Source: Polynucleobacter victoriensis (GTDB taxonomy: Bacteria; Pseudomonadota; Gammaproteobacteria; Burkholderiales; Burkholderiaceae). Taken from it: a stretch of DNA of 64,000 bases. Both the position numbers and the translations under genes were made by a program. Positions within the stretch are counted from its first letter, which is position 1, and every line of letters begins with the position of its first letter. Below, one piece after another: positions 34,282-42,271 of the stretch. The stretch lies in contig NZ_FYEX01000001.1 in the NCBI RefSeq assembly GCF_900187875.1, positions 868,001 to 932,000 of the forward strand, given 5' to 3'. The notes under the pieces are model-generated. The model saw nothing but the letters and a program-made list of their open reading frames with translations. It had not been told where the DNA came from and searched no databases.

Positions 34282-36513
34282 ATGCTAAAGCTATTAGCTA
34301 AACCATTCTTAGTGGGCATAGTTGTTTTTTTAGCTTTGATTTTGCTGGGTCTTTTGGCGGTTGCCTCAGCAAATACTTCATTTTTTGATGAATATTTTGC
34401 ATGGTTGTATGCCGCAAATATTTTGGTGGGCATTATTTTTCTTGCTGTCATTATTGTTTTGATAACAAGTATTGCTATCCGGTGGAGACAAAAATACTTT
34501 GGTGCAAGACTTGTTGCTAAATTAGCCATGTTTTTTGCTTTGGTGGGTGTGTTGCCAGGAGCAATTTTGTATGGCGTATCTCTACAGTTTGTGTCTCGCA
34601 GTATTGAGTCTTGGTTTGATGTAAAGGTTGAAAAGGCGTTAGAGGCAGGTTTAAATTTAGGGCGCTCAACTATAGAAACTGCTAAAGCAGATTTATTACT
34701 TAAGGGTCGAGATTTAGCTAATCAGATTCAATCTGCATCAAGATCATCTGGTGAGGGTGGCATGACTTTGGTGTTATCACGTCAGCGCCAATTAATCGAC
34801 ATTCAGGAGGTCACGTTATTTACCAGTGCTGGAAAAGTTATTTCTAGCGCTAGCTTGGGCTTGAGTTCATATGTTTCAGAAATGGTTCAGGCCGATAAGT
34901 TGCAACAAGCAAAATCCTTGGGGTATTTCTCTCAAGTAGATGAGCCTAACCAAGCCATTAATAAAACTTCGTACACGATTAAATTGGTTATGCCGGTTGT
35001 TATAACTGGCTCAAATAATTTGGGCACATTTAACCTGCGTGAGCAATCAGAAGACAAGTTCTTGTTGTTAGTTAAAGAGATGCCGGTAAATCTAAGTAAC
35101 AACGCGCTAGCTGTTCAAGAAGCTTATGTTGAGTACCAGGAAAAAGCTCTGGGTCGAACTGGGCTCAGAAAAATGTATATCGGCACCCTAACAATCACAT
35201 TGTTCTTGGCTTTATTTATAGCCATGACTTTGGCATTGCTGCTAGGCAGACAATTAGCTTACCCCTTAATTATGTTACTTAAGGGGACTAAAGCGGTTGC
35301 GGAGGGCGATCTTTCTCCAAAACCTGAAATTAATACTGGTGATGAACTTGGACTATTAACGAAGCAGTTCAATGTGATGACTAGGCAACTATTGGAAGCC
35401 CGAAATTCTCTTGAGGACGCCAAAGCATTTTCTGAAAGTGTTTTATCAAATTTGACAGCAGGTGTTTGCGTTTTAGATGCAAATTATCAATTAGTCATTT
35501 CAAATCCAGGCGCCTCTAGAATTTTTGGTACATCTTTAGATAATTTAATTGGAAAAAACTTAGGTCATTTAGAGCGCTTGCAAAAGTTTGAAGCGGCTAT
35601 TAAAGATGCTTTCAACGAACATAAGATTTCTAGCGTCGACAACTCAGAGCATTGGCAAAAGCAAATCATCTTAGATGACCCTGCGACCATAGATGCACAA
35701 CATGAAAACGGAATCACATTGTTGGTTAGAGGGACAACATTGCCAAGCCATTTACACATTATTGTGTTTGACGATATTTCTGAGGTGATAACTGCGCAGA
35801 GGTCAATTGCTTGGGGGGAAGTTGCAAGGCGCCTAGCTCATGAGATTAAAAATCCACTAACACCAATTCAGTTATCTGCCGAAAGAATGCAGTTAAAGTT
35901 GAAAGAGCATTTGGACGCCAACCAGCAGGAGTTTTTAGAACGCAGCACTTCAACGATTGTGACGCAAGTTCAAGCTATGAAACAGATGGTGAATGACTTC
36001 AGAGATTTTGCTAAAACTCCGGAAGCGAATTTACAAAGTTTGTCTGTCAATAATTTAGTTATAGATGTTTTGGGGCTTTATGAGGGTAGCCCCGTTAAGG
36101 CAGACTTAGACGCATCCTGCCCATTAATTTTGGCTGATGCAACACAGATCAGGCAGGTTGTTCACAACTTAATACAGAACGGTATTGATGCAAGTGTAGA
36201 GGCACACCAAAATAATCAGTTTGCTATTTTGGTTAAAACAGAGTTTTTGCCATATCCTGAAAGTGCAAATGCTGGCCCAGGAATTGTTAAGTTAAGCATA
36301 TTAGATGCTGGCACAGGATTTGCCCCAAGAATTTTGAGTAGAGCATTTGAACCATATGTGACGACGAAAGCTAAGGGCACGGGTTTGGGCTTGGCAATGG
36401 TGAAAAAAATTGTTGACGAACATGGTGCGAGAATTGAATTGCGAAATCGCATGGAAGAAAATCAAGTTATAGGCGCAGAAGTTTCTATATATTTCAATCA
36501 ACTGGTAGAGTAA
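34282..36513 (+). CDS. ntrY: NtrY-like sensor histidine kinase
   Basis: 743 residues. Several N-terminal membrane helices (first about 7-30, second about 40-62, third about 77-100), a periplasmic/extracytoplasmic sensor region, another helix near residue 295-320, a HAMP-like linker, a PAS domain (about 385-470) and a HisKA domain with His520 in AHEIKNPLTPIQLSAERM, then an HATPase domain with NLIQNGIDAS and GTGLGLAMVKK. Family members sense nitrogen or redox status. It pairs with the regulator 8 bases downstream. Confidence 0.92.
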   Translation: MLKLLAKPFLVGIVVFLALILLGLLAVASANTSFFDEYFAWLYAANILVGIIFLAVIIVLITSIAIRWRQKYFGARLVAKLAMFFALVGVLPGAILYGVSLQFVSRSIESWFDVKVEKALEAGLNLGRSTIETAKADLLLKGRDLANQIQSASRSSGEGGMTLVLSRQRQLIDIQEVTLFTSAGKVISSASLGLSSYVSEMVQADKLQQAKSLGYFSQVDEPNQAINKTSYTIKLVMPVVITGSNNLGTFNLREQSEDKFLLLVKEMPVNLSNNALAVQEAYVEYQEKALGRTGLRKMYIGTLTITLFLALFIAMTLALLLGRQLAYPLIMLLKGTKAVAEGDLSPKPEINTGDELGLLTKQFNVMTRQLLEARNSLEDAKAFSESVLSNLTAGVCVLDANYQLVISNPGASRIFGTSLDNLIGKNLGHLERLQKFEAAIKDAFNEHKISSVDNSEHWQKQIILDDPATIDAQHENGITLLVRGTTLPSHLHIIVFDDISEVITAQRSIAWGEVARRLAHEIKNPLTPIQLSAERMQLKLKEHLDANQQEFLERSTSTIVTQVQAMKQMVNDFRDFAKTPEANLQSLSVNNLVIDVLGLYEGSPVKADLDASCPLILADATQIRQVVHNLIQNGIDASVEAHQNNQFAILVKTEFLPYPESANAGPGIVKLSILDAGTGFAPRILSRAFEPYVTTKAKGTGLGLAMVKKIVDEHGARIELRNRMEENQVIGAEVSIYFNQLVE

Positions 36514-36521
36514 AGTAAGTT

Positions 36522-37190
36522 ATGGCAAGTATTTTGGTTGTTGATGATGAGATGGGCATTCGAGAGTTGCTCAATGAGATTTTGACTGATGAGGGTCATT
36601 CGGTCATTGCTGCGCAAAATGCTCAAGAAGCGAGAAATGCAAGAGAGAACCTAGAGCCAGACTTAGTACTCTTGGATATTTGGATGCCCGATGTTGATGG
36701 CGTAACTCTTTTGAAAGAGTGGTCTACAAACGGCCAACTAACTATGCCGGTGGTTATGATGTCAGGGCATGCAACGATAGATACTGCTGTTGAAGCCACT
36801 CGCATTGGAGCTGTTAATTTTTTAGAAAAGCCAATTGCTTTACAGAAATTACTTAAAACAGTTGAGCAGGCACTAGAAAAAGCCCCACCTAAAGATTTAT
36901 TTGCAACGCCGGCTAAGGTTGAATCACAACCTGTGGCGGCAACAAATTTAAAGCAACAAGAAAGTGCAGCCCCACAACAGCCAGAAGCAGAGACATTTAA
37001 TCTTAGTTATATTGATTTGCCATTGCGAGAAGCCAGAGACTTGTTTGAAAAAGCTTATTTTGAATACCATTTAGCGGGTGCTGCCGGCAGTATGACAAAG
37101 GTTTCAGAAAAAACTGGCCTAGAAAGAACCCACTTATATAGAAAACTAAAAGCATTGGGTATTGATGTTGGGCACTTCAAGGGCGATTAA
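36522..37190 (+). CDS. Two-component response regulator, NtrX-like but without an AAA+ domain
   Basis: 222 residues. Receiver domain: acidic pair Asp8-Asp9, phospho-acceptor Asp52 in LLDIWMPDVDG, Lys103 in LEKP. A Gln/Pro/Ala-rich linker (about 125-160) leads to a Fis-type helix-turn-helix at the C-terminus (SMTKVSEKTGLERTHLYRKLKALGI). Full NtrX proteins carry a central sigma-54 AAA+ ATPase of about 240 residues, absent here. The frame is intact, so it is a natural short form, architecturally like RegA/PrrA/ActR. It is probably phosphorylated by the NtrY-like kinase upstream. Confidence 0.88.
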   Translation: MASILVVDDEMGIRELLNEILTDEGHSVIAAQNAQEARNARENLEPDLVLLDIWMPDVDGVTLLKEWSTNGQLTMPVVMMSGHATIDTAVEATRIGAVNFLEKPIALQKLLKTVEQALEKAPPKDLFATPAKVESQPVAATNLKQQESAAPQQPEAETFNLSYIDLPLREARDLFEKAYFEYHLAGAAGSMTKVSEKTGLERTHLYRKLKALGIDVGHFKGD

Positions 37191-37223
37191 TCCAGATTTT
37201 AGGGTTTAATCAAAGGTTTCGTA

Positions 37224-37229
37224 TATAAT
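37224..37229 (+). promoter_or_regulatory. Minus-10 element of the tRNA-Phe promoter
   Basis: A perfect TATAAT lies 11 bases before the mature tRNA 5' end. A weak minus-35 (AGGGTT at 37201-37206, 17-base spacing) may accompany it. Confidence 0.5.
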
Positions 37230-37240
37230 CCTCGTTTCTT

Positions 37241-37316
37241 GGCCTGGTAGCTCAGTCGGTAGAGCAGAGGATTGAAAATCCTTGTGTCGGTGGTTCGATT
37301 CCGCCCCGGGCCACCA
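37241..37316 (+). tRNA. tRNA-Phe (anticodon GAA)
   Basis: 76 bases with encoded CCA end. The acceptor stem pairs GGCCTGG with its near-complement CCGGGCC (one mismatch-type pair); the D arm is GCTCAGTCGGTAGAGC, the T arm has GGTTCGATTCC, and the anticodon GAA sits at 37274-37276 followed by the purine-rich AAT. A TATAAT lies upstream and a terminator hairpin just downstream, so it is transcribed alone. Confidence 0.97.
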
Positions 37317-37325
37317 AGAATCTAC

Positions 37326-37350
37326 AAACCACCTTCGGGTGGTTTTGTTT
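37326..37350 (+). terminator. Intrinsic terminator after tRNA-Phe
   Basis: AAACCACC, TTCG tetraloop, GGTGGTTT then TGTTTTT: an 8-bp stem with a stable UUCG loop and a T-rich tail, 10 bases past the tRNA end. Confidence 0.9.
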
Positions 37351-37392
37351 TTGGCGTAAAGTAAACATAGTGAGAATTAAATGGAGTTCGCT

Positions 37393-37902
37393 ATGTCAGT
37401 AATTACGCCAACACAACAAGAGTTAAAAATACTAGAAGGTTTGCGAGAACATAGGCGCAAACATCGACAAAGATATCCACATCAAACAAAGTTACATGCT
37501 GATAGCCCAGCAGAGCTAACTCTGGGGCAGAAAATTTCAGATCAAGTAGCTAAAGCGGTTGGTTCTTGGAAATTTATCATTGGCCAAACCATTTGTATTA
37601 TTGGTTGGATATCATTTAATTCAATCAATAATGGTCCTTGGGACCCATATCCATTTATTTTGCTAAATTTGATTTTGTCTTTTCAGGCGGCATATACAGC
37701 ACCTGCAATCATGATGAGTCAAAATAGGCAGGCTGATATAGATCGACATCAAGCTAATAATGATTTTGAAGTAAATGTTAAGGCTGAGTTAGAGATTGAG
37801 CTGCTGCATCAAAAAATAGACATGATGAAAGAAAAAGAGTTGGCCATGTTGATTGCGACCGTGCAAGAGCTTAGTGAAAAACTTGAGAGCAGAAATAATT
37901 AA
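37393..37902 (+). CDS. DUF1003 domain-containing membrane protein
   Basis: 169 residues from the ATG at 37393, which has GGAG six bases upstream; an ATG at 37381 would add 4 residues. A basic N-terminus, two membrane helices (about 55-75 and 85-105), and the DUF1003 blocks DPYPFILLNLILSFQAAYTAPAI (contiguous in the protein), MMSQNRQADIDR and DFEVNVKAELEIELLHQKID. A C-terminal coiled coil follows. Function is unknown. It stands alone between the tRNA and the panE-like gene. Confidence 0.88.
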   Translation: MSVITPTQQELKILEGLREHRRKHRQRYPHQTKLHADSPAELTLGQKISDQVAKAVGSWKFIIGQTICIIGWISFNSINNGPWDPYPFILLNLILSFQAAYTAPAIMMSQNRQADIDRHQANNDFEVNVKAELEIELLHQKIDMMKEKELAMLIATVQELSEKLESRNN

Positions 37903-37937
37903 TTACTAAATAATTTTTATTTATTGAGAACTTAAAT

Positions 37938-38873
37938 TTGAATAAATCTCCCAAAATTGTTGTTCTGGGTGCTGGGTCGGTAGGCTGTTTCTTTGGTGGA
38001 ATGCTTGCAAGAGCTGGTCATGATGTAACACTGATTGCTAGAGCCAATCATGTAGAGGCTATTAGTAAAAATGGTTTGTATATGGATTGCCAAGGATTTC
38101 AAGAGTATGTTGCAGTTAAGGCCCAATCTGACTATTTGCCTCTTGCTAGCGCTGACATTGTTTTGTGCTGTGTTAAATCTCCCGATACAGAATCAGTAAT
38201 CAATCATGTTAAGACATACTTAAATAAAAATGCTGTGATACTGAGCTTGCAAAATGGTGTAGATAATGCGGAGCGCATAACCAAGCTAGTAGATAACCCG
38301 ACCTATCCAACAGTTGTTTATGTTGCAACTGCAATGGTTGGCCCAGGAAAGTTAAAACATTTTGGTCGTGGTGAGCTTGTTCTTGGATCCTTGGGCGGTA
38401 AGTCAAATGAATTGAATGAGCTATCAGACTTTTTTCAGAAATCAAAGATACCCTGCGAGATATCAAGCAATATCAAAAAAGATCTTTGGCTTAAGTTTTT
38501 AGTTAACTGTAGTTACAACGGAATTTCTGCAATTGGTCAAATTCAATATGGAAAGATGGTGAGCACATCAGAGGTTGTGAGCCTCATCAATCAAATTACA
38601 AAAGAATGCTTAATGGTTGCAGAAAAAGAAGGTGTCGTAATTAGCTCTGCAGAGGCAGACCAGGTAAATCATGCAATTGGCGTCACCATGTCAGGTCAGA
38701 AATCATCTACGGCACAAGATTTGGCAAAAGGTAAGCTTACCGAGATAGATTATTTGAATGGGTTAATTGTTCGACGTGGGGCAGAGTACGGCTTGAGTGT
38801 ATCTGCTAATCAAGCAATCTATGCTTTAGTAAAAATGCTAGAAAAAAATGGCATTAATACCGTTAGCCAATAA
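37938..38873 (+). CDS. Ketopantoate reductase family protein (2-dehydropantoate 2-reductase)
   Basis: 311 residues from a TTG at 37938. N-terminal NAD(P)-binding VLGAGSVGCFFGGML (7-21), then VLCCVKSPDT and LSLQNGVDN, followed by the helical ApbA/PanE C-terminal domain with the region KFLVNCSYNGISAI. The family reduces ketopantoate to pantoate with NADPH for coenzyme A; distant paralogues act on other 2-oxo acids. Bacteria often carry several, so panE itself is not proven. Its 3' end overlaps the next gene by 26 bases. Confidence 0.82.
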   Translation: MNKSPKIVVLGAGSVGCFFGGMLARAGHDVTLIARANHVEAISKNGLYMDCQGFQEYVAVKAQSDYLPLASADIVLCCVKSPDTESVINHVKTYLNKNAVILSLQNGVDNAERITKLVDNPTYPTVVYVATAMVGPGKLKHFGRGELVLGSLGGKSNELNELSDFFQKSKIPCEISSNIKKDLWLKFLVNCSYNGISAIGQIQYGKMVSTSEVVSLINQITKECLMVAEKEGVVISSAEADQVNHAIGVTMSGQKSSTAQDLAKGKLTEIDYLNGLIVRRGAEYGLSVSANQAIYALVKMLEKNGINTVSQ

Positions 38874-39498
38874 ACCTATACTGTATTCATATCGGCGTTG
38901 CCCTTATGCAATGAGGGCAAGGATGGCTCTTGCCTATGCAGGTATACCTGTAGAAATTAGAGAAATTTCTCTTAAAGAAAAGCCCCCATCAATGGTGGCG
39001 ATATCTCCTAAGGCTACTGTGCCCGTTATGCAGTATGGCAACTTGGTCCTAGAGCAAAGTTTAGACATCATGAGGTGGGCGTTGTCCCAACATGATCCAG
39101 ACGGTTGGTTAACTGATGAAAATACTGTAGATGTAAATACGTTGATAGACGCCAACGATAGCTCATTTAAAAAAATATTAGATCAATACAAATATCCGAG
39201 CAGGTTTCCCGAACTAAATCCTGTGGATGTTTTAACAAGTGCTTTGAATCAACATTTAAGACCTTTGAATGATCGACTCATGAAAGCACAATTTTTGCTT
39301 GGGGCCAAACTTTCAATGGCAGATGTAGCAATATTTCCATTTATCAGACAGTTTCATATGGTTGATGAAACATTGTTTAGCCTATATCAATTAGAACCTC
39401 TTAAAAAATGGTTAAATGATTGGATGGAGTCAGAATTGTTCTTGAGTATTATGCAAAAGCATCCTGTATGGCAGGATGCTTCATTGGAGAAGCTATGA
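38848..39498 (+). CDS. Glutathione S-transferase family protein
   Basis: 216 residues. An N-terminal thioredoxin fold with CPYA (Cys18) and SPKATVPVM containing the cis-proline, then an all-helical C-terminal domain with MADVAIFPFIRQF. The cysteine-containing site resembles omega/beta-class GSTs or glutaredoxin-2, so thiol transfer or deglutathionylation is more likely than conjugation. It starts inside the end of the preceding gene and ends overlapping the next start (ATGA), so the three probably form one transcript. Confidence 0.82.
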   Translation: MALIPLANKPILYSYRRCPYAMRARMALAYAGIPVEIREISLKEKPPSMVAISPKATVPVMQYGNLVLEQSLDIMRWALSQHDPDGWLTDENTVDVNTLIDANDSSFKKILDQYKYPSRFPELNPVDVLTSALNQHLRPLNDRLMKAQFLLGAKLSMADVAIFPFIRQFHMVDETLFSLYQLEPLKKWLNDWMESELFLSIMQKHPVWQDASLEKL

Positions 39499-39845
39499 AA
39501 CGTTTTTTAGCAATTATCTTTTTGGCAGCCTGCTTGTTCTGCATTTATACCTGGTTGACATTAACGTGGAACTACTCAGCTGGCGAACGTGCTGGTTACG
39601 TGCAAAAATTTTCTAAAAAAGGTTGGATTTGCAAAACTTGGGAGGGTGAGCTGGCAATGATTAACATTCCAGGAACTCTTACAGAAAAATTTAACTTTAC
39701 CGTTCATGATGAGATGGTTGTCAAAAAAATTAACGACAGTATGGGTAAGCGCGTTGCATTAGTCTATAAAGAGCACGTGGGAGTTCCCACCAGTTGTTTT
39801 GGTGACACTGGGCATTTTGTTTCTGATGTGATTGTTGTGGAGTGA
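39495..39845 (+). CDS. Unknown small exported or membrane-anchored protein
   Basis: 116 residues from the ATG at 39495, preceded by GGAGAAGCT and overlapping the GST stop codon. One hydrophobic N-terminal segment (about 4-22) acts as signal anchor; the rest is a soluble beta-rich domain with two cysteines (in GWICKTWEGE and TSCFGDTGHF) that could form a periplasmic disulfide. I do not recognise a family with confidence. It ends directly against the convergent hemP gene. Confidence 0.8.
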   Translation: MKRFLAIIFLAACLFCIYTWLTLTWNYSAGERAGYVQKFSKKGWICKTWEGELAMINIPGTLTEKFNFTVHDEMVVKKINDSMGKRVALVYKEHVGVPTSCFGDTGHFVSDVIVVE

Positions 39846-40016
39846 CTACTTAGTCAAAATCAATTTTCTAAATTTTGTAACACGAAGGCGATAAACCTCT
39901 CCTTCGTGCAAAATATTTAAGTACCCCAGTTTGCCAACCAATTGTTTGCTATCAATCAGTTGAGCTGTTTCTTGACTGCTATCCTTTGTGAGGAATTTTG
40001 TGTCTTGTTTTGTCAT
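39846..40016 (-). CDS. hemP: Hemin uptake protein HemP family
   Basis: 56 residues from the ATG at 40016, with an AAGAGAGT ribosome site; an upstream Met at 40046 is unlikely. The C-terminal half matches the HemP pattern: LIDSKQLVGKLGYLNILHEG, YRLRVTKFRKLILTK. HemP proteins accompany heme-uptake genes and in Burkholderia a relative (HmuP) activates the heme receptor under iron limitation. No heme receptor or transporter lies nearby. No convincing Fur box was found by eye. Its stop codon touches that of the convergent gene. Confidence 0.85.
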   Translation of the reverse strand: MTKQDTKFLTKDSSQETAQLIDSKQLVGKLGYLNILHEGEVYRLRVTKFRKLILTK

Positions 40017-40101
40017 GTTGACTCTCTTCTTTTGAAAGAGACTCAATCATAAAACATTGAAAATCACTACTTACAGCAGGGCTTATAGCTAGTGGGTGCG
40101 A

Positions 40102-40647
40102 TCAGGTCTTTGAATATTTTTTCGAGATAAAAATTAGACCTTTGGATAGATAAACAATGATTAGCGAGCCAATTAAATCGCCAATGATCATCACCCCCAA
40201 GTTATCCCAAAAATAATTGTTTGGGATTGTTAAAGTGAACCAAGCCTGATGCAATATGGGGCTGATAAGAGAGTAAATAAAGATGCAGTTAAGCAATTTA
40301 GAGCCATCAAGATTTGCTAGGTTTGTCATCACGTTCAAATCTTTGAACACAGTTAAACGAGCTATGTATGGTGCAAGACCTCCCAAGATGCCTGCCCCAA
40401 GTGCAATGATGGGATCTGAAAAGTAAAAAAATATTCCAATTAATATAGATGTTATTGAAATCCCTAGCGCACCTTTGCCGCCGAACAATAGAGTTAGTAC
40501 GAGTCGTAATCCTGCAGGGAGAAAAATCCAAGAGACCCCTGAAGAAAAAATTAGGGATTGAAATAAAAAAGAGTTAAGGCCAAAGAAGATTGCATAAAGT
40601 GCTGCAGAGCAAAAAACTATAAAGGCGCCCACTAAAAGATTTGACAT
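40102..40647 (-). CDS. Unknown multi-pass membrane protein
   Basis: 181 residues with about five hydrophobic segments. The segment SWIFLPAGLRLVLTLLFGGKG recalls MASE1-type or related integral membrane sensor domains, which contain similar WxPAGxxL stretches, but no signalling domain follows. Positively charged ends suggest a cytoplasmic N- and C-terminus. Function unknown. It stands alone, divergent from the HU gene. Confidence 0.72.
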   Translation of the reverse strand: MSNLLVGAFIVFCSAALYAIFFGLNSFLFQSLIFSSGVSWIFLPAGLRLVLTLLFGGKGALGISITSILIGIFFYFSDPIIALGAGILGGLAPYIARLTVFKDLNVMTNLANLDGSKLLNCIFIYSLISPILHQAWFTLTIPNNYFWDNLGVMIIGDLIGSLIIVYLSKGLIFISKKYSKT

Positions 40648-40728
40648 TATTACTTTTGATATAAGAGCATAGAAAAACAGGATTTTTCTATATAAAACCT
40701 ATTAAAAAAGCCATTTATATTACAAAAA

Positions 40729-40757
40729 TTGTGGTTACAATTTAAACGGCGTATTAA
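40729..40757 (+). promoter_or_regulatory. Predicted promoter of the HU gene
   Basis: TTGTGG (40729-40734) and TATTAA (40752-40757), 17 bases apart in a very AT-rich 150-base gap. AAGGAG follows 7 bases before the TTG start. Prediction only. Confidence 0.35.
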
Positions 40758-40799
40758 TTACGTACAACTCATCATACAACGATTGATAAGGAGCATAAA

Positions 40800-41084
40800 T
40801 TGAATAAAGCAGAACTTATTACTGCAATTGCAGAAGAATCAGAATTGTCTAAAGCAAAGGCAGAGTTTGCCTTGAACTCAATTATGGACAACATTAAAAA
40901 AGCTGTTACTAAAGGTGATAGCGTTCAATTAATTGGATTTGGTACATTTGGTTCAGGTAAGCGTGCTGCACGTGTTGGCCGCAATCCTAAAACTGGTGAA
41001 GCGATCAAGATTGCTGCTGCTAAAACTGTTAAGTTCACAGCTGGTAAAGCATTCAAAGATGCGGTAAACAAGCGCAAAAAATAA
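40800..41084 (+). CDS. HU family DNA-binding protein (TTG start)
   Basis: 94 residues from a TTG at 40800 with AAGGAG at ideal distance. MNKAELITAIAEESELSKAKA opening, the family signature GFGTFGSGKRAARVGRNPKTG (spanning the beta-arm) and a basic C-terminus. HU bends and compacts DNA and helps DnaA open the origin. The alpha and beta forms cannot be told apart here. It ends before a bidirectional terminator. Confidence 0.96.
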   Translation: MNKAELITAIAEESELSKAKAEFALNSIMDNIKKAVTKGDSVQLIGFGTFGSGKRAARVGRNPKTGEAIKIAAAKTVKFTAGKAFKDAVNKRKK

Positions 41085-41100
41085 GCCAAGTGGCGATAAA

Positions 41101-41127
41101 AAAAGCCCAGCATTGCTGGGCTTTTTT
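41101..41127. terminator. Bidirectional terminator between the HU gene and rodA
   Basis: AAAAGCCCAGC (41101-41111), loop ATT, GCTGGGCTTTTTT: an 11-bp GC-rich stem with T tracts on both strands. It serves HU on the plus strand and mreBCD-mrdA-rodA on the minus strand, immediately 5' of the rodA stop. Confidence 0.94.
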
Positions 41128-41128
41128 A

Positions 41129-42271
41129 TTAGCTTTGAACTAGGCGCCTGTATCGGTGAATACTCATTAAGATGCCAACCCCAACCCCAAGAGTCACAAG
41201 TGCAGTACCACCATAACTAATGAATGGAAGTGGTACACCAACAACAGGTAGTAGTCCGCTGACCATGCCCATATTTACAAAAGCATAGGTAAAGAAAATA
41301 AGAGTAATAGAGCCGCCTAACAGTCTTGTAAATAAGGTTGGTGCATTAGACGATATGGCAAATCCTCTTTGGATTAGCGCTGCGAATAATGCTAATAAAA
41401 CTACATTACCGATTAAGCCAAATTCTTCAGAAAAGACTGCAAAAATAAAGTCAGTATGTTTTTCTGGAATAAATTCTAAGTGAGCTTGTGTGCCGTTTAG
41501 CCACCCTTTTCCGAAGATGCCACCTGACCCAATTGCAATAACTGATTGAATGGTGTGAAAACCTTTACCCAATGGATCAGTACTTGGATCTAATAATGTG
41601 CAAATGCGATGTTTTTGATAGTCGTGCAATATTGGCCAAGCTAGTTGAGGATCGCAAATATATGATCCAAAAATAATGATTAGCAAAATACAAAAGGTTC
41701 CTAATGCAACAACCGGAATGATGTACTTCCAAGGAAACCCTGCCAAGATAATCACGTAGAGTCCTGCTGCTACAACCAAAAGAGCAGTACCAAGATCTGG
41801 TTGACGGGCAATTAATGCTACTGGTAATGCGAGTAAAAGCACAGCAACTGCGTAGTCCCAGTTTTTAAGCACACCTTCTCTGCGCTGAAAATACCAGGCC
41901 AACATCAATGGCATAGCAATTTTCATGATTTCTGATGGTTGAATCACTACACCAATATTCACCCAGCGACGCGCACCTTTTTTGATTAAGCCAAAAGCAG
42001 CTACAGCAAGCAGCAATGCAATACCTAAGCTGTATATCCAAACGGCAGATTTTTCCAACCACTTAGGGGGAATTTTTGAAACCAGTAGCATCACAGAATA
42101 GGCCAAAGCTAAATTGCGAAGTTGATCAATGAATTTAACAGGCGTACCGCTGCTTGCAGAAATGAATGTCACCATGCTGATGGCTACTAAACCAAGCACT
42201 ATTAGCCCAAGAGTTTTATCTAGGCCAGACCATAAAAAATCAAAGCGACTAATTAAGGAGCGTTTTTCCAC
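41129..42271 (-). CDS. rodA: Rod shape-determining peptidoglycan polymerase RodA
   Basis: 380 residues, ten membrane helices of the SEDS family. Conserved blocks: WVNIGVVIQPSEIMKIAMPL, RQPDLGTALL, GKGWLNGTQAHLEFIPEKHTDFIF-type loop, and the C-terminal PLPFISYGGTALV. It polymerises glycan from lipid II during cell elongation, working with PBP2 encoded just upstream. Its start overlaps mrdA by 19 bases. Confidence 0.97.
   Translation of the reverse strand: MEKRSLISRFDFLWSGLDKTLGLIVLGLVAISMVTFISASSGTPVKFIDQLRNLALAYSVMLLVSKIPPKWLEKSAVWIYSLGIALLLAVAAFGLIKKGARRWVNIGVVIQPSEIMKIAMPLMLAWYFQRREGVLKNWDYAVAVLLLALPVALIARQPDLGTALLVVAAGLYVIILAGFPWKYIIPVVALGTFCILLIIIFGSYICDPQLAWPILHDYQKHRICTLLDPSTDPLGKGFHTIQSVIAIGSGGIFGKGWLNGTQAHLEFIPEKHTDFIFAVFSEEFGLIGNVVLLALFAALIQRGFAISSNAPTLFTRLLGGSITLIFFTYAFVNMGMVSGLLPVVGVPLPFISYGGTALVTLGVGVGILMSIHRYRRLVQS

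Noticed and set aside
37241..37316. tRNA-Phe as an integration site for an island
   Set aside because: I saw no repeat of the tRNA 3' end downstream and the following genes (DUF1003, panE-like) have ordinary base composition.
37907..37923. Inverted repeat TAAATAA-TTT-TTATTTA after the DUF1003 gene
   Set aside because: Composed only of A and T in an AT-rich gap, too weak to call a terminator.
40671..40689. Inverted repeat AGAAAAA-CAGGA-TTTTTCT upstream of the unknown membrane protein
   Set aside because: A/T-only arms in a very AT-rich gap; likely by chance, and not positioned as a terminator for either divergent gene.
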